Source: Symsagittifera roscoffensis
Taxonomy: Eukaryota > Xenacoelomorpha > Acoela > Convolutidae
Reading direction: 5' to 3'
Length of the DNA: 64,000 bases
Assembly (NCBI RefSeq): GCF_963678635.1
Contig: NC_087064.1
Span: 17,721,802 to 17,785,801, forward strand
Under the pieces are notes generated by a model that was not told the origin of the DNA, ran no database searches, and saw only the letters and a list, made by a program, of their open reading frames with translations. Of the stretch, positions 1 through 11,700 are shown piece by piece. Numbering within the stretch: the first letter of the stretch is position 1; each line of letters opens with the position of its first letter. The translations under genes were made by a program, and so were the position numbers.

Positions 1-244
1 AGCAAGTGAACAAATTCGCAGTTGAGGGAGTAAAAAAAATCCAAACAAACAATTCTTGAAATTCTTGAATTAGTTTCGAAATTCGAAACATTCACAAAAA
101 TGATTATTTTTTCTATCTTCCTTGAGTTCATTGACACTTTTCCAACTATTTGTTGGCTTTGTTTTCTCCTGACAACCCACATAGAGCGGAACTTCCGCCA
201 TTAGTTGAAAATTTAATGCTAGTATTTTGCCTCTTTAACGCATG
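1..244 (+). repeat. 3' end of a family A repeat, otherwise AT-rich sequence
   Basis: At 125-160, GTTCATTGACACTTTTCC is followed by the short hairpin CCAAC-TATTT-GTTGG and then CTTTG. This matches the 3' terminus of the family A element seen intact elsewhere, for example at 12395-12857. The rest of this stretch shows nothing I can name. Confidence 0.45.
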
Positions 245-320
245 CAGGCCTCTTGTTATATAAGTAATCAACAAAACTATGTTCAAATTGAAGAGGAGTC
301 TGCGCTTTTAGAAAAACGGT
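245..320 (+). CDS. possible small exon of unknown gene
   Basis: Bounded by ACGCATGCAG (ends 244) and an excellent donor GTAAGT at 321. One frame is open: 24 codons reading ASCYISNQQNY and ending EEESALLEKR, leaving two bases. It could be an upstream exon of the EGFR-like gene. However, its outgoing phase (2) does not match the incoming phase (1) of the exon at 8468, so another exon would have to lie between. No domain is recognised. Confidence 0.3.
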
Positions 321-944
321 AAGTACAAGGTGACTTAATGTGAGTGCTTTAAGCACTATTTCTCGATTTTGATGCTAACTGAGAAAATATCTACTACTGT
401 CACGGGCTGCTAAGTACTTACAAAAATTTGGTTTTGAATAGACGTGGCTATCGGTGGGGCTTTTGTATCTTAAACGACAATCAAACTAGATGATGCGACT
501 TATACAACAGCATTTCATCCAGCTAAAACGGCTGTATGAGTTGACTAGTTTTTTTTTCGGCGGGAATCATCAAGTATATATCAAGAAAATCAGCAAGAAT
601 ATGTTTAAGTATACACATCAGATGAAAGCAACTTTTACATATAACATTGCTGTTATCAATTCACAAGCGGCAGCATCAGGAAGTTAACTTTTACTACGCT
701 CCGACTTGTTGAGCTTAATCTCTATGGGAGTTTTTTGTGCTCTTGAATCAGTTATAGCTGCTAACGATTCTTCTTGTACTAGCCAGCGTAGTGTTATTTA
801 CGAATCCGCTTTTTGTAGCCCAAAATGCTCATTTTTTTGTAGAAATATTGATCCCTTTTGCTGAATAGCATTGAGTTTAATAGCATGTGTTCGATGACTT
901 TTGTTAGTGGCTAGTGTTTCCCTGTTTCAAGCGCACATGATGGT
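321..944. other. non-coding stretch with family B-like fragment
   Basis: AT-rich. The part around 780-900 (CCAGCGTAGTGTTATTTACG, then GTTAGTGGCTAGTG) resembles the 5' half of family B repeats such as 31778-32150. Nothing else is recognised. Confidence 0.35.
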
Positions 945-958
945 CATTGGAGGACGTT
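945..958 (+). repeat. target-site duplication, left copy
   Basis: CATTGGAGGACGTT, repeated exactly at 1861-1874 on the far side of the LINE fragment. The leading C could belong to the tail, so the duplication is 13 or 14 bp. Confidence 0.85.
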
Positions 959-1860
959 ACACCATGCACACTTTCGGGGCCCATTGCAGAAACACTGCGA
1001 AGAAATGCTCTCAACGCAACAACGCCCTGAAAGCGCTTGCCGGCACTGACTGGGGAAGCGACAAGGAAACACTCCTCATGACCTACAAAGCCGTTGTTCG
1101 CTCTAAACTTGAGTACGGCGCCGCTGTGATAACGCCCACACTCTCCGAAAGCAACATCGAGAAACTACAGAAGGTCCAAAACAGCGCCCTGAGAACAATC
1201 ACCGGATGCCACGCCATGACTCACATAGACCACCTTCACCAAGAAACATCCGTTCTACCAGTTAGACGACACCTCAGAATGCGAACGATACAACATCATC
1301 TCGCCAACCACTTGCCAGATCACCCAGGAAACCAACTCACGAAAGAACCCAAGAACCCACCAAGACTCATGAAAGAAACCCTCCAAACACGATATGAAGA
1401 AAGATACATTGAACCTCTACTCGACAGCAACAGACCTCTAACCGTAAAGAAGTACAGAAACCTGCTAAAAACGATCCACACAAATGAAGTACGCGACGCC
1501 TTACAAACCTACGAATACCCAGCAGTCCTCGGACACAATCCACCAAAAATTGCCAAAGAAGAAACCGAATTACCAAGAACAACAAGAAGAACACTGGCAC
1601 AGCTCAGATCCGGCTACTCAAAGTTCCTGAACTCGTACATGAACAGAATCGACCCGACAGTAAGCGAACTTTGCCCGGACTGCCAGCAAACAAGCCACAC
1701 AACTATACACCTGTTCGACTGCATCGCAAATCCTACGAACTTAACCCCAGCCGATCTCTGGAAGCAACCGAAGAAGACAGCAATATTGCTGAAACTCCCC
1801 ACAACCCTGGACCCAACAACGAGCGACGAATAGATCTCAGAAGGGCAACAACAACAACAA
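959..1860 (+). mobile_element. 5'-truncated Jockey-like LINE with (CAA)n tail
   Basis: A 902-bp non-LTR retrotransposon fragment framed by a 14-bp target-site duplication. It encodes the C-terminal part of the reverse transcriptase polyprotein, open to the TAG at about 1833: ALKALAGTDWG, LEYGAAV, TRRTLAQLRSGYS and a terminal CPDC-x-H-x-C knuckle (SELCPDCQQTSHTTIHLF). It ends in a CAA repeat. It is related to the element at 17343-21031 (same motif order and tail) but clearly diverged, so it is a different subfamily. Truncation at the 5' end fits target-primed reverse transcription that stopped early. Its GC content is higher than that of its surroundings. Confidence 0.9.
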
Positions 1861-1874
1861 CATTGGAGGACGTT
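1861..1874 (+). repeat. target-site duplication, right copy
   Basis: Exact second copy of the 14-bp sequence at 945-958, directly after the (CAA)n tail. Confidence 0.85.
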
Positions 1875-1894
1875 GGACTCATTTTCAGCGCGAT

Positions 1895-2275
1895 GGTGCA
1901 ATTCCAACAGTTGACAAGTTTTTTTTTCAAAGCGTATTTTTTGCTTTTTTCTGAAATCTTCTTTGACCGTCTTTTAACTTTTCTCGCTTGATGTTTGCTT
2001 AATGCAGATTTGCCTCTGTTTAAACAAGCAAAGCTTGTGTGATAGTATGAACTCTATTTTTCCAACCTAAGTCGCAAATATTTGTGTTCATTTTGATCAA
2101 TAACCAGCTATTAAGTACAGCCAATGCTAAGGATATTAACACAGACTCTTGTAATACAAAAAGCACTTGAGCTTCAAGGTACCATGGATCTGTAGCTTAG
2201 AGGTAGGGAAGGAGACCTGCAATAAAATAAGAGGGTTCGAACCTGGGCAGGGTCGGATGTTTAAAATGCACTTTT
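1895..2275 (+). repeat. repeat with tRNA-like segment
   Basis: At 2186-2262 there is an A-box-like TGTAGCTTAGAGG and a B-box GGGTTCGAACC about 45 bases apart, as in tRNA-derived SINEs. The flank at 2040-2090 (AGTATGAACTCTATTTTTCC, then AACCTAAGTCGCAAATA) matches the 5' half of family B repeats, so this is probably a family B copy carrying a different tRNA module. Confidence 0.55.
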
Positions 2276-3500
2276 TCGTATACCAGTTAAAATGCATCCG
2301 CTCTATAAATTGAGGCATGTTAGTTGGTAAATTTCTTCTTTTTTTTTCAAGTTGACTGGTACTGCTAATGCGTCATAATTGGCTCGCGTCACTTAGCATT
2401 TATGTAGACTAATAATTGGCGTGTATACGAAGTGCAACTTCGTCTCTGGGTGTATTCTCCTCTTCACCCCGCACTTCTTTATTCTTATCATCTTCCAGAT
2501 TCCCTTATCTTCCAGGTTCCTTCAGTATGTATGAAATAAAAAACTGAAAATAACGAAAATGCATGTCTTAGGTTTTCCCTCTCCATATTTAGAGAAAAAG
2601 CCAATTTTTAAACTAATTGTGGACATTGAATTGTGGGACTTTCGTTTGGCTGCTCAAGTTTTGTCGTCTTAGTTGCCACGCAACGGGTCTTGCTTGTGCT
2701 TTAAGCAACTTTCATTATAGTTTTAAGTGCAAGCGTTGTTCCTTGTGGTTTCACCGGGACTTGAAACTTCCAAAAAAATTTTTATCAGATTAGTAATACT
2801 TTTTATCACTTGATTTAAAATAAGTTAGTTTCTCTTTCAAGTTGAAATGCTAGCTGGGTTGATTTGTGTTCTTAACACCGTTAAAAGTACGATTAAAACA
2901 GAGTTAATTTTGGTAAACTGATATGTAATTAACATACATTATTTAAACTTTTTCATCAAGCGAAAATGTTTTGTCCTTTTTCAGTCATCGTCGTCATAAG
3001 TCAGAAAATTGTCAGTTTAAAAGTCATTTAAGTTTTAATTTGAAAAATTCGTCCGTTAGTTTTTATAAAAAGGACAAATTAATGAAAAAAATTTCAATCA
3101 TAAACAGTCCCAAAATTCATGTTGATGATCATCGTCTTGTTTATCGTCTGGTTTAACCGGGCTGTTTGTCCTAATAAATTTCAGTATCTACTACCAAACC
3201 ACAATCCAAAATCTTTTTACTGTTCAGCCCTCAACCGGACCAAAAAATGAATGATGGTCATTGTCACTTTTTAATATGCAACCTTCAACCAGGTCACGGT
3301 AAAATTGAAGAAAAACGCTAAAACAAAAGCTGCTTCAAATTCGCCATCAACTGAGCTTTGCCATCCTCCGTAGAGTTTGGATATAATCCATCATTTTAAG
3401 CCTGGTGCCTCTATCGGTAGCTTGTATGATTATATATTGGCCCATTCAGCTCTTTCGCGGTATCAACATAAATTTTGGTTTCAACTTCTGATTGTCGTGC
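2276..3500. other. AT-rich non-coding stretch
   Basis: No gene seen. One item stands out: ACGAAGTGCAACTTCGT at about 2430, a perfect 7-bp stem hairpin followed by CTCTGGGTGT. It is the 3' end of a family B repeat. Confidence 0.4.
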
Positions 3501-6390
3501 TTTTACCTTTTTGTCCAATCAATTTCCGATATTGAAACCCTGAAGTTTTAGCTTTTGAACCAGATAGAACTTTTCATCAGATTTTTCTACTGTGCCCATT
3601 AATCTGGAACCTGCATTATCGTAAGCATTGTTAGTACTGCCCATTATGATAACAGCCTTCGCATGCCAATCGTTCTTCAATTTGTTCTTCTGAAAACGTT
3701 CTTCAATTCTTGTACAGGTTCTCATTACATACTGTTCCAATACTTCCACCGGGAAAACAGATGGTAATTGCTTGCCAAAGAAGAAGCCTTAGCCTGCGAA
3801 GAGCCCAGCACATCAACATATGCTCAGCTGAACGGCATGTCATCGAAAAGCTTTCTTTGCTTCGATGGATTCAATTGATTTGGCTGGTACTGCTTGAATC
3901 TGTATACATTTTCTTCACTTGAAAGATCTATTATCGAGCACTCATATAAGAGGACTTTCTGAATAAAAAAATCTGTTTTAGAAGCATCTGGCTTCTCAAT
4001 AATTCGGAGTGAACTTGGCAAGTCATTCAAGCATCTCCCAGAATTTTCCAGATTTTTTCTCCAAACCATGTGCGCTGGAAATTTTGAATTAATTTTCCTG
4101 AGGATGAAAATCTGCATGGGTAATTTCTGTTATTTAGCTGAATTATGTTACAACGATACGGAGGTACAAGAGTGGTAGTATGTAGAAAATCAGCGCTTTA
4201 AAATCATTAATATACTGAACAAGTAGCCTATGTAGACTATACATGTACTCCTTTCAAAATTCTATTTTCTTGATACCAAAGACCAATCGACAAGCTGAAT
4301 TTTGAACATGTTGAATGCTTTCAATGTTTCGTTTTGAAGTACCGATTAGCAACATTTTTCAAAAGCTTCAACAGAATTGACTAGTGATTTAGAATATTTT
4401 GCATATTTGCTTGTTCCTACCAGTTGTTTCGGTGAATAGAAATTTTTCTGAGAGTTGAGACTTTCATCTGTTTTTGTATGATAAAATTCTCCCTTTGTTC
4501 AGTTCAAAAATGTTTTGGATTTTCACCCTGTGTGTAAAACTTAGGTCTATTATCTTCACACGGATTTTGGCGACATCTTCGTTCGAGTGATCGCCTTGCT
4601 CTTTTGGCCGGATCGAAAACTGTACATACGCTTTATTTTGCATTTCGCGGTTCTAGCAATACAAGCTGGTTTACTGTTTTTCAAGATTAATTACCGTGTG
4701 TTCAATTAGTATTTGGATGTCTCTGATGTGCTTTCTGAAGTTCAGATTTGAATCTAAAGGTACTCGAAACTTAATTTTGGTCTCCCGAGACACTTTCGAG
4801 TCAGCTTATTTGCTGCGTTTGTTTCAAATAATAGATTAGCCAGCATTTGCATTTTCCTGTGATTCTTATTAGTTTAGTTGATGTTTCAATCATTGCATTG
4901 AAATCTTTTGGCGTTTGGGAAATCCTGATCGAAAACTAGACACACGCTTTTTTGCATTTCGCTGTTCTAATGGTACAAGCTGGTAAAATGTTTTTTTTTC
5001 TAGTATAATTGTCGATTGTTCAATCAGTATTTGGACGTCTCTGATGAGCATTTTGAGATTTGAATCTACAGGTACTCTAAACTTTATTTTGATCTCCTGA
5101 GACACTGTATTGAGACAGCTATCTTGCTCCGCGTAGTTCCTCATATAAAACATAAGCCAGCTTTTGCATTTTTTGTCATTTTAATTAGTTCAGTTAATGC
5201 CACTCATTCTATTAAAATCAAGGGTGTTAAACGCAGCAGAGAGATCAACACCGGGAAAGATAACCATTTTGTTTGCATCCAGCTCATTTAAAATTTCATA
5301 GAAACTTTCCATGACATGTTTCGGCCGAATGTAAGGTTCGGTAAGCAGATGTTGTCCATCAAATCGTTGTTGGGATAATCCTTCAATTGCTCCGCTGCAA
5401 GTCTTTTGAAGATTTTACTAAGGAGCCTTGTTTAAACAAAAGGATGTTTAACGTCGTTGTGTTAGTTTCTTTAGTGTCGATTTCATTCTGGCTTTCTGAA
5501 GCTTGTTGGGAAAACTCCGTCTTAAACTTGTGTTTAGGGCTAAAAGAAGATTGTCTTTTCAATTTTTTTGCGTAGATTTGAAAAACTAAGCGTGTAAAGG
5601 ATCTCGTTCACATGAACAGTCTGGCAGAGCGTTAATGGTTTTTAAGCTGACTTTTTAAATTTTCTTGCCGAGCTTTGGTGATTCGACTGGGCATCTGAGT
5701 TTCCGAATTTGGTTGTTGAAAATGATTTCCTTATTTTGTTAGTTTTGTCATCTTTTAAGTTTTTTAAAAGCTTTAACTAAATGCATAGGATCACCAATTG
5801 ATGAACATTTTGCCTATTTGCTTTTTCCTAGCAGTTCTTTCAGTGAATTGAAATTTTTCTGAGAGTTCAGATTTTCGTTGGTTTTTCTATGATAAAATTT
5901 TCCCTTTCTTTTGGTCAAAAAATATTTGGTTTCTTCGCCCTGTGTGTAAAACTTAAGTTTTCTATTTCCACACGTTTTTTGGCGACATCTTTCTTCACTC
6001 AATGTTTTGAAATCAAGGTTGTAAAACTCAGCAGAGAGATCAACATCCACAAAGATAACAATTTTGTTTGCATCCAGTTCGTTTAAAACTTCATGAAAAC
6101 TTTTCATGAGACATGTTGCAGTAAACTCGCTTGTTCATCAAATTGTTGCTGATATAATGCTTCAATTGCTTAGCTGCAATTCTTTTAAAGATTCTATTAA
6201 GGAGTCTTGTAGTAGCAACAGGTTTGCGTCGTCGTTGTGTTGGTTTCTTCAGCGTCGGTTTCACTATGGCTTTTTGAAGCTTGTTAGGAAAACAACCTAT
6301 TGGAAATTTGTGCAATTTATATTATTTATTACGCTTTCAAGTGGTCTTTTTCCCAACGCGTTTTTTTCAAACTGTTTTTACTATAATTGA
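3500..6390 (-). mobile_element. decayed LINE fragments (RT), minus strand, with internal duplications
   Basis: Read on the minus strand, 6306-6240 encodes FPNKLQKAIVKPTLKK and 6050-6000 encodes DLSAEFYNLDFKTLSEE. These correspond to the RT motifs usually seen as FPxxLKxAxVxPxxKK and DLSAAFDTVDH in L2/CR1/Jockey-type LINEs. A second copy of the same RT segment lies at about 5430-5200 (DLSAAFNTLDF, out of frame with its neighbours). The block at 4600-4870 is repeated at 4910-5170 (about 280 bp), and 4440-4600 repeats 5840-6010. The reading frame is broken many times. The part at 3519-4117 has short minus-strand open frames I cannot identify. Confidence 0.7.
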
Positions 6391-6732
6391 AATTAGTTCT
6401 GTTGCTTGAAATTTGGCAACTCGGATTTTGAAAAAAAATCGGATAAACTGGTTTGGCTCTTCTTTTATCGGTTTAGTCAATTTATGTTGAGTAGCTTACG
6501 GGCGATTTTATAAAAATGCTTTTGCTTCTTTCAGGAGGGATGTGTCGTCAATAATATGATTTAAAAAATTGACTTTTTTGATGACTGCAGTTTCGTTTTT
6601 GGCTTAACAAGGGTTTTTTTCGCCTTATTTGTCGCTCGGTCATTAGTTCTGAAAGCTTGCTCAATCTGCTTATGAGCTTCATCCGAGTCAAAGGTATGAA
6701 ATAATTGAAAATATAGCTTTTTGGACTTTTTC
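6391..6732. other. non-coding stretch, nothing recognised
   Basis: AT-rich sequence between the decayed LINE and the first family A repeat. I see no gene, RNA or repeat boundary in it. Confidence 0.3.
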
Positions 6733-7193
6733 AGTGAACACTTTTGGACGTAGTGAACACTTTTGTATTGCTTTTGGTGATTTTGTTTCAGGAGTAAGTT
6801 TTAAAGTTTGTTCACGGTAAACTTTGGTTTTTCGCGCTTTGATTTTTAATATCTTTTAAAGCGTACTTCAATTCTTTTTTTTGAAAGGACAGGAAGCTTC
6901 ACTATCGAATAATAAAAGTGTAAAGATCACGAAAACATGATCGACTTCTAGTTTTAATTGTGGATTTCAGATTTCGCAGCGGAATAAAAATTGTACTTAT
7001 TGATTCAGTTTTCCCAAACCGGGTTGTTATAAAAATTTCAATATTTATAGAATATTTGGAAATTCAAAGAGCTTCAAGGCCAAAAATAGTTTTCTCGAAA
7101 ATTAGAAAGTTGAAGTTTTTGTTCAAAAAACGAGTCAATGATTTTTTTCTGTTTCCTTGTGTCACGCTTTTTTCCAACTTTCTGTTGTCTGTG
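6733..7193 (+). repeat. family A repeat, decayed copy
   Basis: Shares the family A order: a GTGAACACTTTTGGACGTAG-like start, TTTGTTCACGGT, the AAGGACAGGAAGC..TATCGAA block, GTAAAGATCACGAAAACATG, then the CAGCGGAATAAAAATT block. It ends in a degenerate hairpin CCAACTTTCTGTTG at 7174-7187. Confidence 0.6.
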
Positions 7194-7230
7194 TTCATTT
7201 CTTTTTTGAAAAAAAAATGTATTCATTGTT

Positions 7231-7694
7231 TAAGGGTAATGAACATGAATGTAGCGAGTACTCTTATATAGGTCTTGCTGATTTTTTTCGTTTTTTTTTT
7301 CAGGAGTTTTTTCAGGTTTTGTTCACGCTCAGTTTTGATTTTTCGCGTCATGACTTGAGATTTCTTTTTAAGCTTGGTGCATTTCTATTGTTAAAAGGAA
7401 AGCGAACTCAACTTTCGAACAGCAATAGTGTATAGGTTACGAAAAACGTTATCATCTTTTAATTTGGAAAATGAAAATTAATAATCAGATTTCCCAGCGA
7501 AATAAAAGTTTCAACGATGGATCCAGTTTAATCACATTGGGTTAATTTTAACATAAAAGTGATTCAAAGAGCTTCAAGGCCATCTATTTTTTCTTTGAAA
7601 TTCAAAAGTTGACGATTTTTGAAAAAAAGTTGACGGTTTTTTTTTCCAGTTTTTCAGCGTTCATTACTCTTTTCCAACTTTCAGTTGGCTAGGT
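7231..7694 (+). repeat. family A repeat, nearly complete
   Basis: Starts AAGGGTAATGAACATGAATG and contains ACTCTTATATAGGTC. It ends CGTTCATTACTCTTTTCC followed by the hairpin CCAACTTTCAGTTGG and CTAGG. The 5' terminus is inverted at the 3' subterminal position, as in the other copies. Confidence 0.7.
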
Positions 7695-8467
7695 TCAGTA
7701 TCTTGTAAGCAATGTTTTAATCGTATCATAAGTGATACGAAGCTCTGCTCCGCCTCTGTGTTAAATCTAATTGTTGATTCTTGTTGTTATAAGTATATGG
7801 TTCTTCGAACCCAGTAAATACATGCCTAAATCCATGCTGGGTTTTTGATTTATTCTCTCGTGCTTAAGTATTCGGTTGCTCGTCTATTGATTTTGCAGAC
7901 TTTCAATTACCGCTGTTTATTGATTTTGAATGTAGTTAAGTTTTAGTTATTTAGTTTTGTTTTGTTTTCACACCCGTCTTAATATTTTATTGACACGAGT
8001 TTCCAAGCTCCGTTTATATATTAAGAAGCATTATTTCAAATTAGTAGATTTAGGGATCGGTTCCATGCCGTGAAAGATGTTATTGTTGGACCCATTCAAA
8101 TGTATCTTCAAATCGAGCAGTAGAATTTTTTCCCTGTGCATGTGAAGTGCAACCCTTGCCTTCTAGTTGCTTCTTTGCTTTCTTAGCTCCTTTTTAAATT
8201 TTTTTTATTTGTTTTGCTGGTGAATGTTCGAGAGAGGGGTCCTAAATCACTCTAATTTTGAGCAAACACTGCAAATGAAAAAATCAATATGCGCCGCTCG
8301 GTCTTTTTCTCAAACGTAATTAAACTGTCTTATTTGCGCCAACATATTGTACTTTAATTGACATCACTGAAGCAATAAATTGAACAGTTTTGCGCCTCTC
8401 TATTTACATTAGGGACCCGGTTAGTTTCTCGGGACCCCTCTATCACACTTGTACCGTTTTGCTTAAG
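7695..8467. other. non-coding stretch with family B end
   Basis: 7735-7765 reads ACGAAGCTCTGCTCCGCC then TCTGTGTTA, a family B 3' end with a mismatched hairpin. 8225-8460 contains a loosely inverted GGGTCC/GGGACC pair and CCCTCTATCACA, which recurs at about 22580. No exon was found here. Confidence 0.4.
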
Positions 8468-8706
8468 ATGCGCACGACGAGGAGGCTTTGGTCTGTTCCT
8501 CTGAGTGTGACAACAAAGAGGAAGAAGCGAGTCACTATGCGAGGCCATGCTACGGACGGTCCGCGAGAGAGTGTGTGGCCTGCAAGTACGCCATAGACGA
8601 GAGCCAGTGTGTGTCCCAGTGTCCGGCAGACAAGTTCAAGAACGAAATGAAAGTGTGCGAGATGTGCAACTACAGATGTCTCGGAGAGCAATCGTGTCTC
8701 TCGCGA
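8468..8706 (+). CDS. EGFR: EGFR-like exon 1 (as seen): furin-like cysteine-rich ectodomain
   Basis: Acceptor is the AG at 8466-8467 and the donor GTTAGT begins at 8707. Two leading bases complete a codon from an unseen upstream exon, so the incoming intron is phase 1; the exon ends in phase 0. It encodes 79 residues rich in CxxC pairs, including ECVACKYAIDESQCVSQCP. This matches the cysteine-module pattern of ErbB domain IV (compare CIQCAHYIDGPHCVKTCP in human EGFR). An in-frame TAA at 8464-8466, just before the splice site, supports this acceptor. Confidence 0.88.
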
Positions 8707-11700
8707 GTTAGTATAACCACAGTAATATCTGCTAGTTTTAATTTTGCTTTCACCTAGAACTGCATCCAAAAGTTAATTATTTAAGGTTAACTAAGTTATT
8801 TCTATCTTACAAGAGCTCACTTCACCTCGCAAATTGCACCGCACGTACGATTTGTAAACGTAATTAAATAATCGCTGGGAATCATCACTACCAATGCGCC
8901 GCAGTTTTTCCTTGATTGTTGATTCGCCTTTTCAAAATAATTTGGCATCTTTTCTCTCAAATGACTGCACCTATGTAAGCGTTTTAAAACTTTGTAAATT
9001 ATAATGTTGATTCGTTTTGTAGAACATGTTGATTCAATTGTTTTTTGAAGGATTTCTGTTAGTTTTTTATAGTTAGGGGATTGTTTAGTTATTGAGTGCT
9101 ATCATAATAGACGAATTTTACATGATAATATGGAAAAATCCAAAGCCTGATAAGTTGATTGGTATATTTGATGAACGTTTTTGTTTATAGTTATAATATA
9201 TATGCTTGTGCTTGTGAATTATCAAGTCTGCATTTCATTTCCTATTTTTCGGATTTTAATCCTTTGTCTAAAAATAATGTTCTCACTTCTTTTCAGTTTC
9301 AACTGGGATGTTTCAAAGTGTGCAGCAACGAAGAGCCCTTTAGAGTAATGAAGCATACCAAGCGACAAACCGTGGAATTTGATAACGAGGTAAATTACTC
9401 AAATCCACCACAGTCCTCGCTACATGAAAAATATGTTTTACGCCAGAAAAAGTTTCCCTTGGGATTATCCTGAGCTGATTCTGATGGTTACATGTTTAAT
9501 TACGCAAAATATTACGTTAAAGATATATGTTTGATATACTACGAGTTTAGTTGGTTTTCTAACCCAAGACGCATAAACTAGGGTCACCTTCTCAAAAGTG
9601 TCAAATTTAGTCTGTGTAGCACAAATTTGGTTAAAACCAACCAGTATATTGGGTATTCACGGCGGAGCGTAGTGTTACACTGCGAAGCATTTTTTTCTTA
9701 AACCCAATTAGCATTTATTAGTGCTTCTTTTTATGGCACTTTTGCAGCAGGCTGAATTGGCTATTCTATAGCATGTGCTTTGTTATTTGATAACTAAAAA
9801 TTTAATACAGTTTGTGTTTTTTGTAATACATGTAATGAACCGAAAAATGATATATGCTTTAAACAGCATATCAATGGCAAAACTGCTCGTATCAGGGCAA
9901 AGCTTCCATAAACTTCCTCAGCAATCGTAAAGTCAGGATAGTCTAGTGGTGAGCGCGACCCTTCTGGGACCTCGAAGATCCGTGGATTGATCACGAGGAA
10001 GTATTTTTGAGAAATGGTCTGAATAAAAAAAACACCCCGAGCATATATATTTCTTACTGTCTTCAAAAATTGGATCAAAAATTTCATTTCAAGACTACTT
10101 GTAAATCAATGTACAGTGCTGCTCTAAATTATCCGGACAAAACGAACAAAATTTGAATTTTCAAACACGTTTTTCTCAAATTGGGTTAAGATAGACAAAA
10201 AACGAAGAGAACAAAAATTGCTTAGAATTTCATCAGAATTATTATAGTTTAATTTTTTTCCTAAATTCTCAACCAAAATTTTACCTCAAAAATAGGTCAT
10301 TTTTGCTTTTTTTCAATTAATCAAGAATTACGCTTAAATTACTTTGTTAATTGATGAAGAATATATATCACAAGTAGCCTCTTACACAGCCCAACAAAGT
10401 TCTAGAAGATTTAAATCTCCAAAAATTGAATAAATTGTTTATAATTTGTTTTAAAGCAAAGATTTTGGGTTTTATATAGTAAAAACACGTTTCTTGACTA
10501 TCAAGCAAAAATATTTTCTCTTATACAGGTGTTTGGAGATTTAACCTTTCTAGAATTTGTTGGGCTGTGTAAGAGGCTTCTTCTGGTACATATTCTTCGT
10601 CAATTAACAGAATAATTTCAGCGTAATTCTTGAATAATTGAAAAAAGCCAAAATAACCCATTTTTGGGGTAAAATTTTAGTTGAGAATTTCGGGAAAAAA
10701 ATTGCAACATATTAATTCTGATGAAATTCTAAACAATTTTTGTTCTCTTCAATTTTTGTCTAAACTTATCCCAATTTGAAAAAAAACGTGTTTGAAAATT
10801 TTGTCCGGATAATTTAAAGCAGCACTGTATTTTGCTAAATTTTTGAACTGTCTAATTTATACTGAATTTGGTTTTTTCGAATTCCAAAATTTTACAGGCG
10901 AAGATTATTTGTTTGTCTTTAGTTTATCACATTCCAAGTTGTTACATGCAAAACTTGTGAAATAGACAGAATGTGGTTTTAGCGACAAGTTTGTGTTTTT
11001 GTGCATTTCAAAGCTCCCTTTTGCCGCTTTTTCGCTTGTGTAGGCTTCAGCTCCTGTTTGGATAACATTATGTAGATAATATTATGTAGAAACTGCTTCA
11101 CCTCCTGGTTGGATAACATCATGTAGCATGTATCTCAACTGCTAAAGCAGACGACTTCAAAGCTGTAGGTAGTCGGAGGTTTGGTTCCTGAAGGGGATAT
11201 TTTTGTAGTTTTTCCATTTTTCATTTTATCTCTTTTTTGCTATTTGAAACCTCTCATTTGCCATTTTTAAGAATCAATGAACGTAGTTGAGACTCTTATA
11301 TAGATCGTGATGATTTTTTTTGCGTTTCTCTTAGTTTCACTCCTACTCCCAAATGGAAGGCAAAATACCCTCTTTATAAATAAGTGAAAATGATGCTAAA
11401 AATGTAATTAATGTGATTGCTTTTCTAGGAAACTTACCTTGGTTACTACGCAGAACAAAACTCGTTTTCGTGTAAGCCCAGATGTGTCACTGGCATGGCA
11501 GCCATCTTCATTATTAACGGGACCTTTTACGAGAATGAAGAGAGGTACATGACCCCACAGGGGGCACTAGACAACAATCTACTGGATAAAATGGACGCCC
11601 AGTGTGCGACCACTTGTCCAGTGGGGTATGAGAAAGGCAGGTGTGTTAAAAGTGGGCCATACAAGAACATGGACTGGTGTTGTGCAATTGTCCCGAGCGA

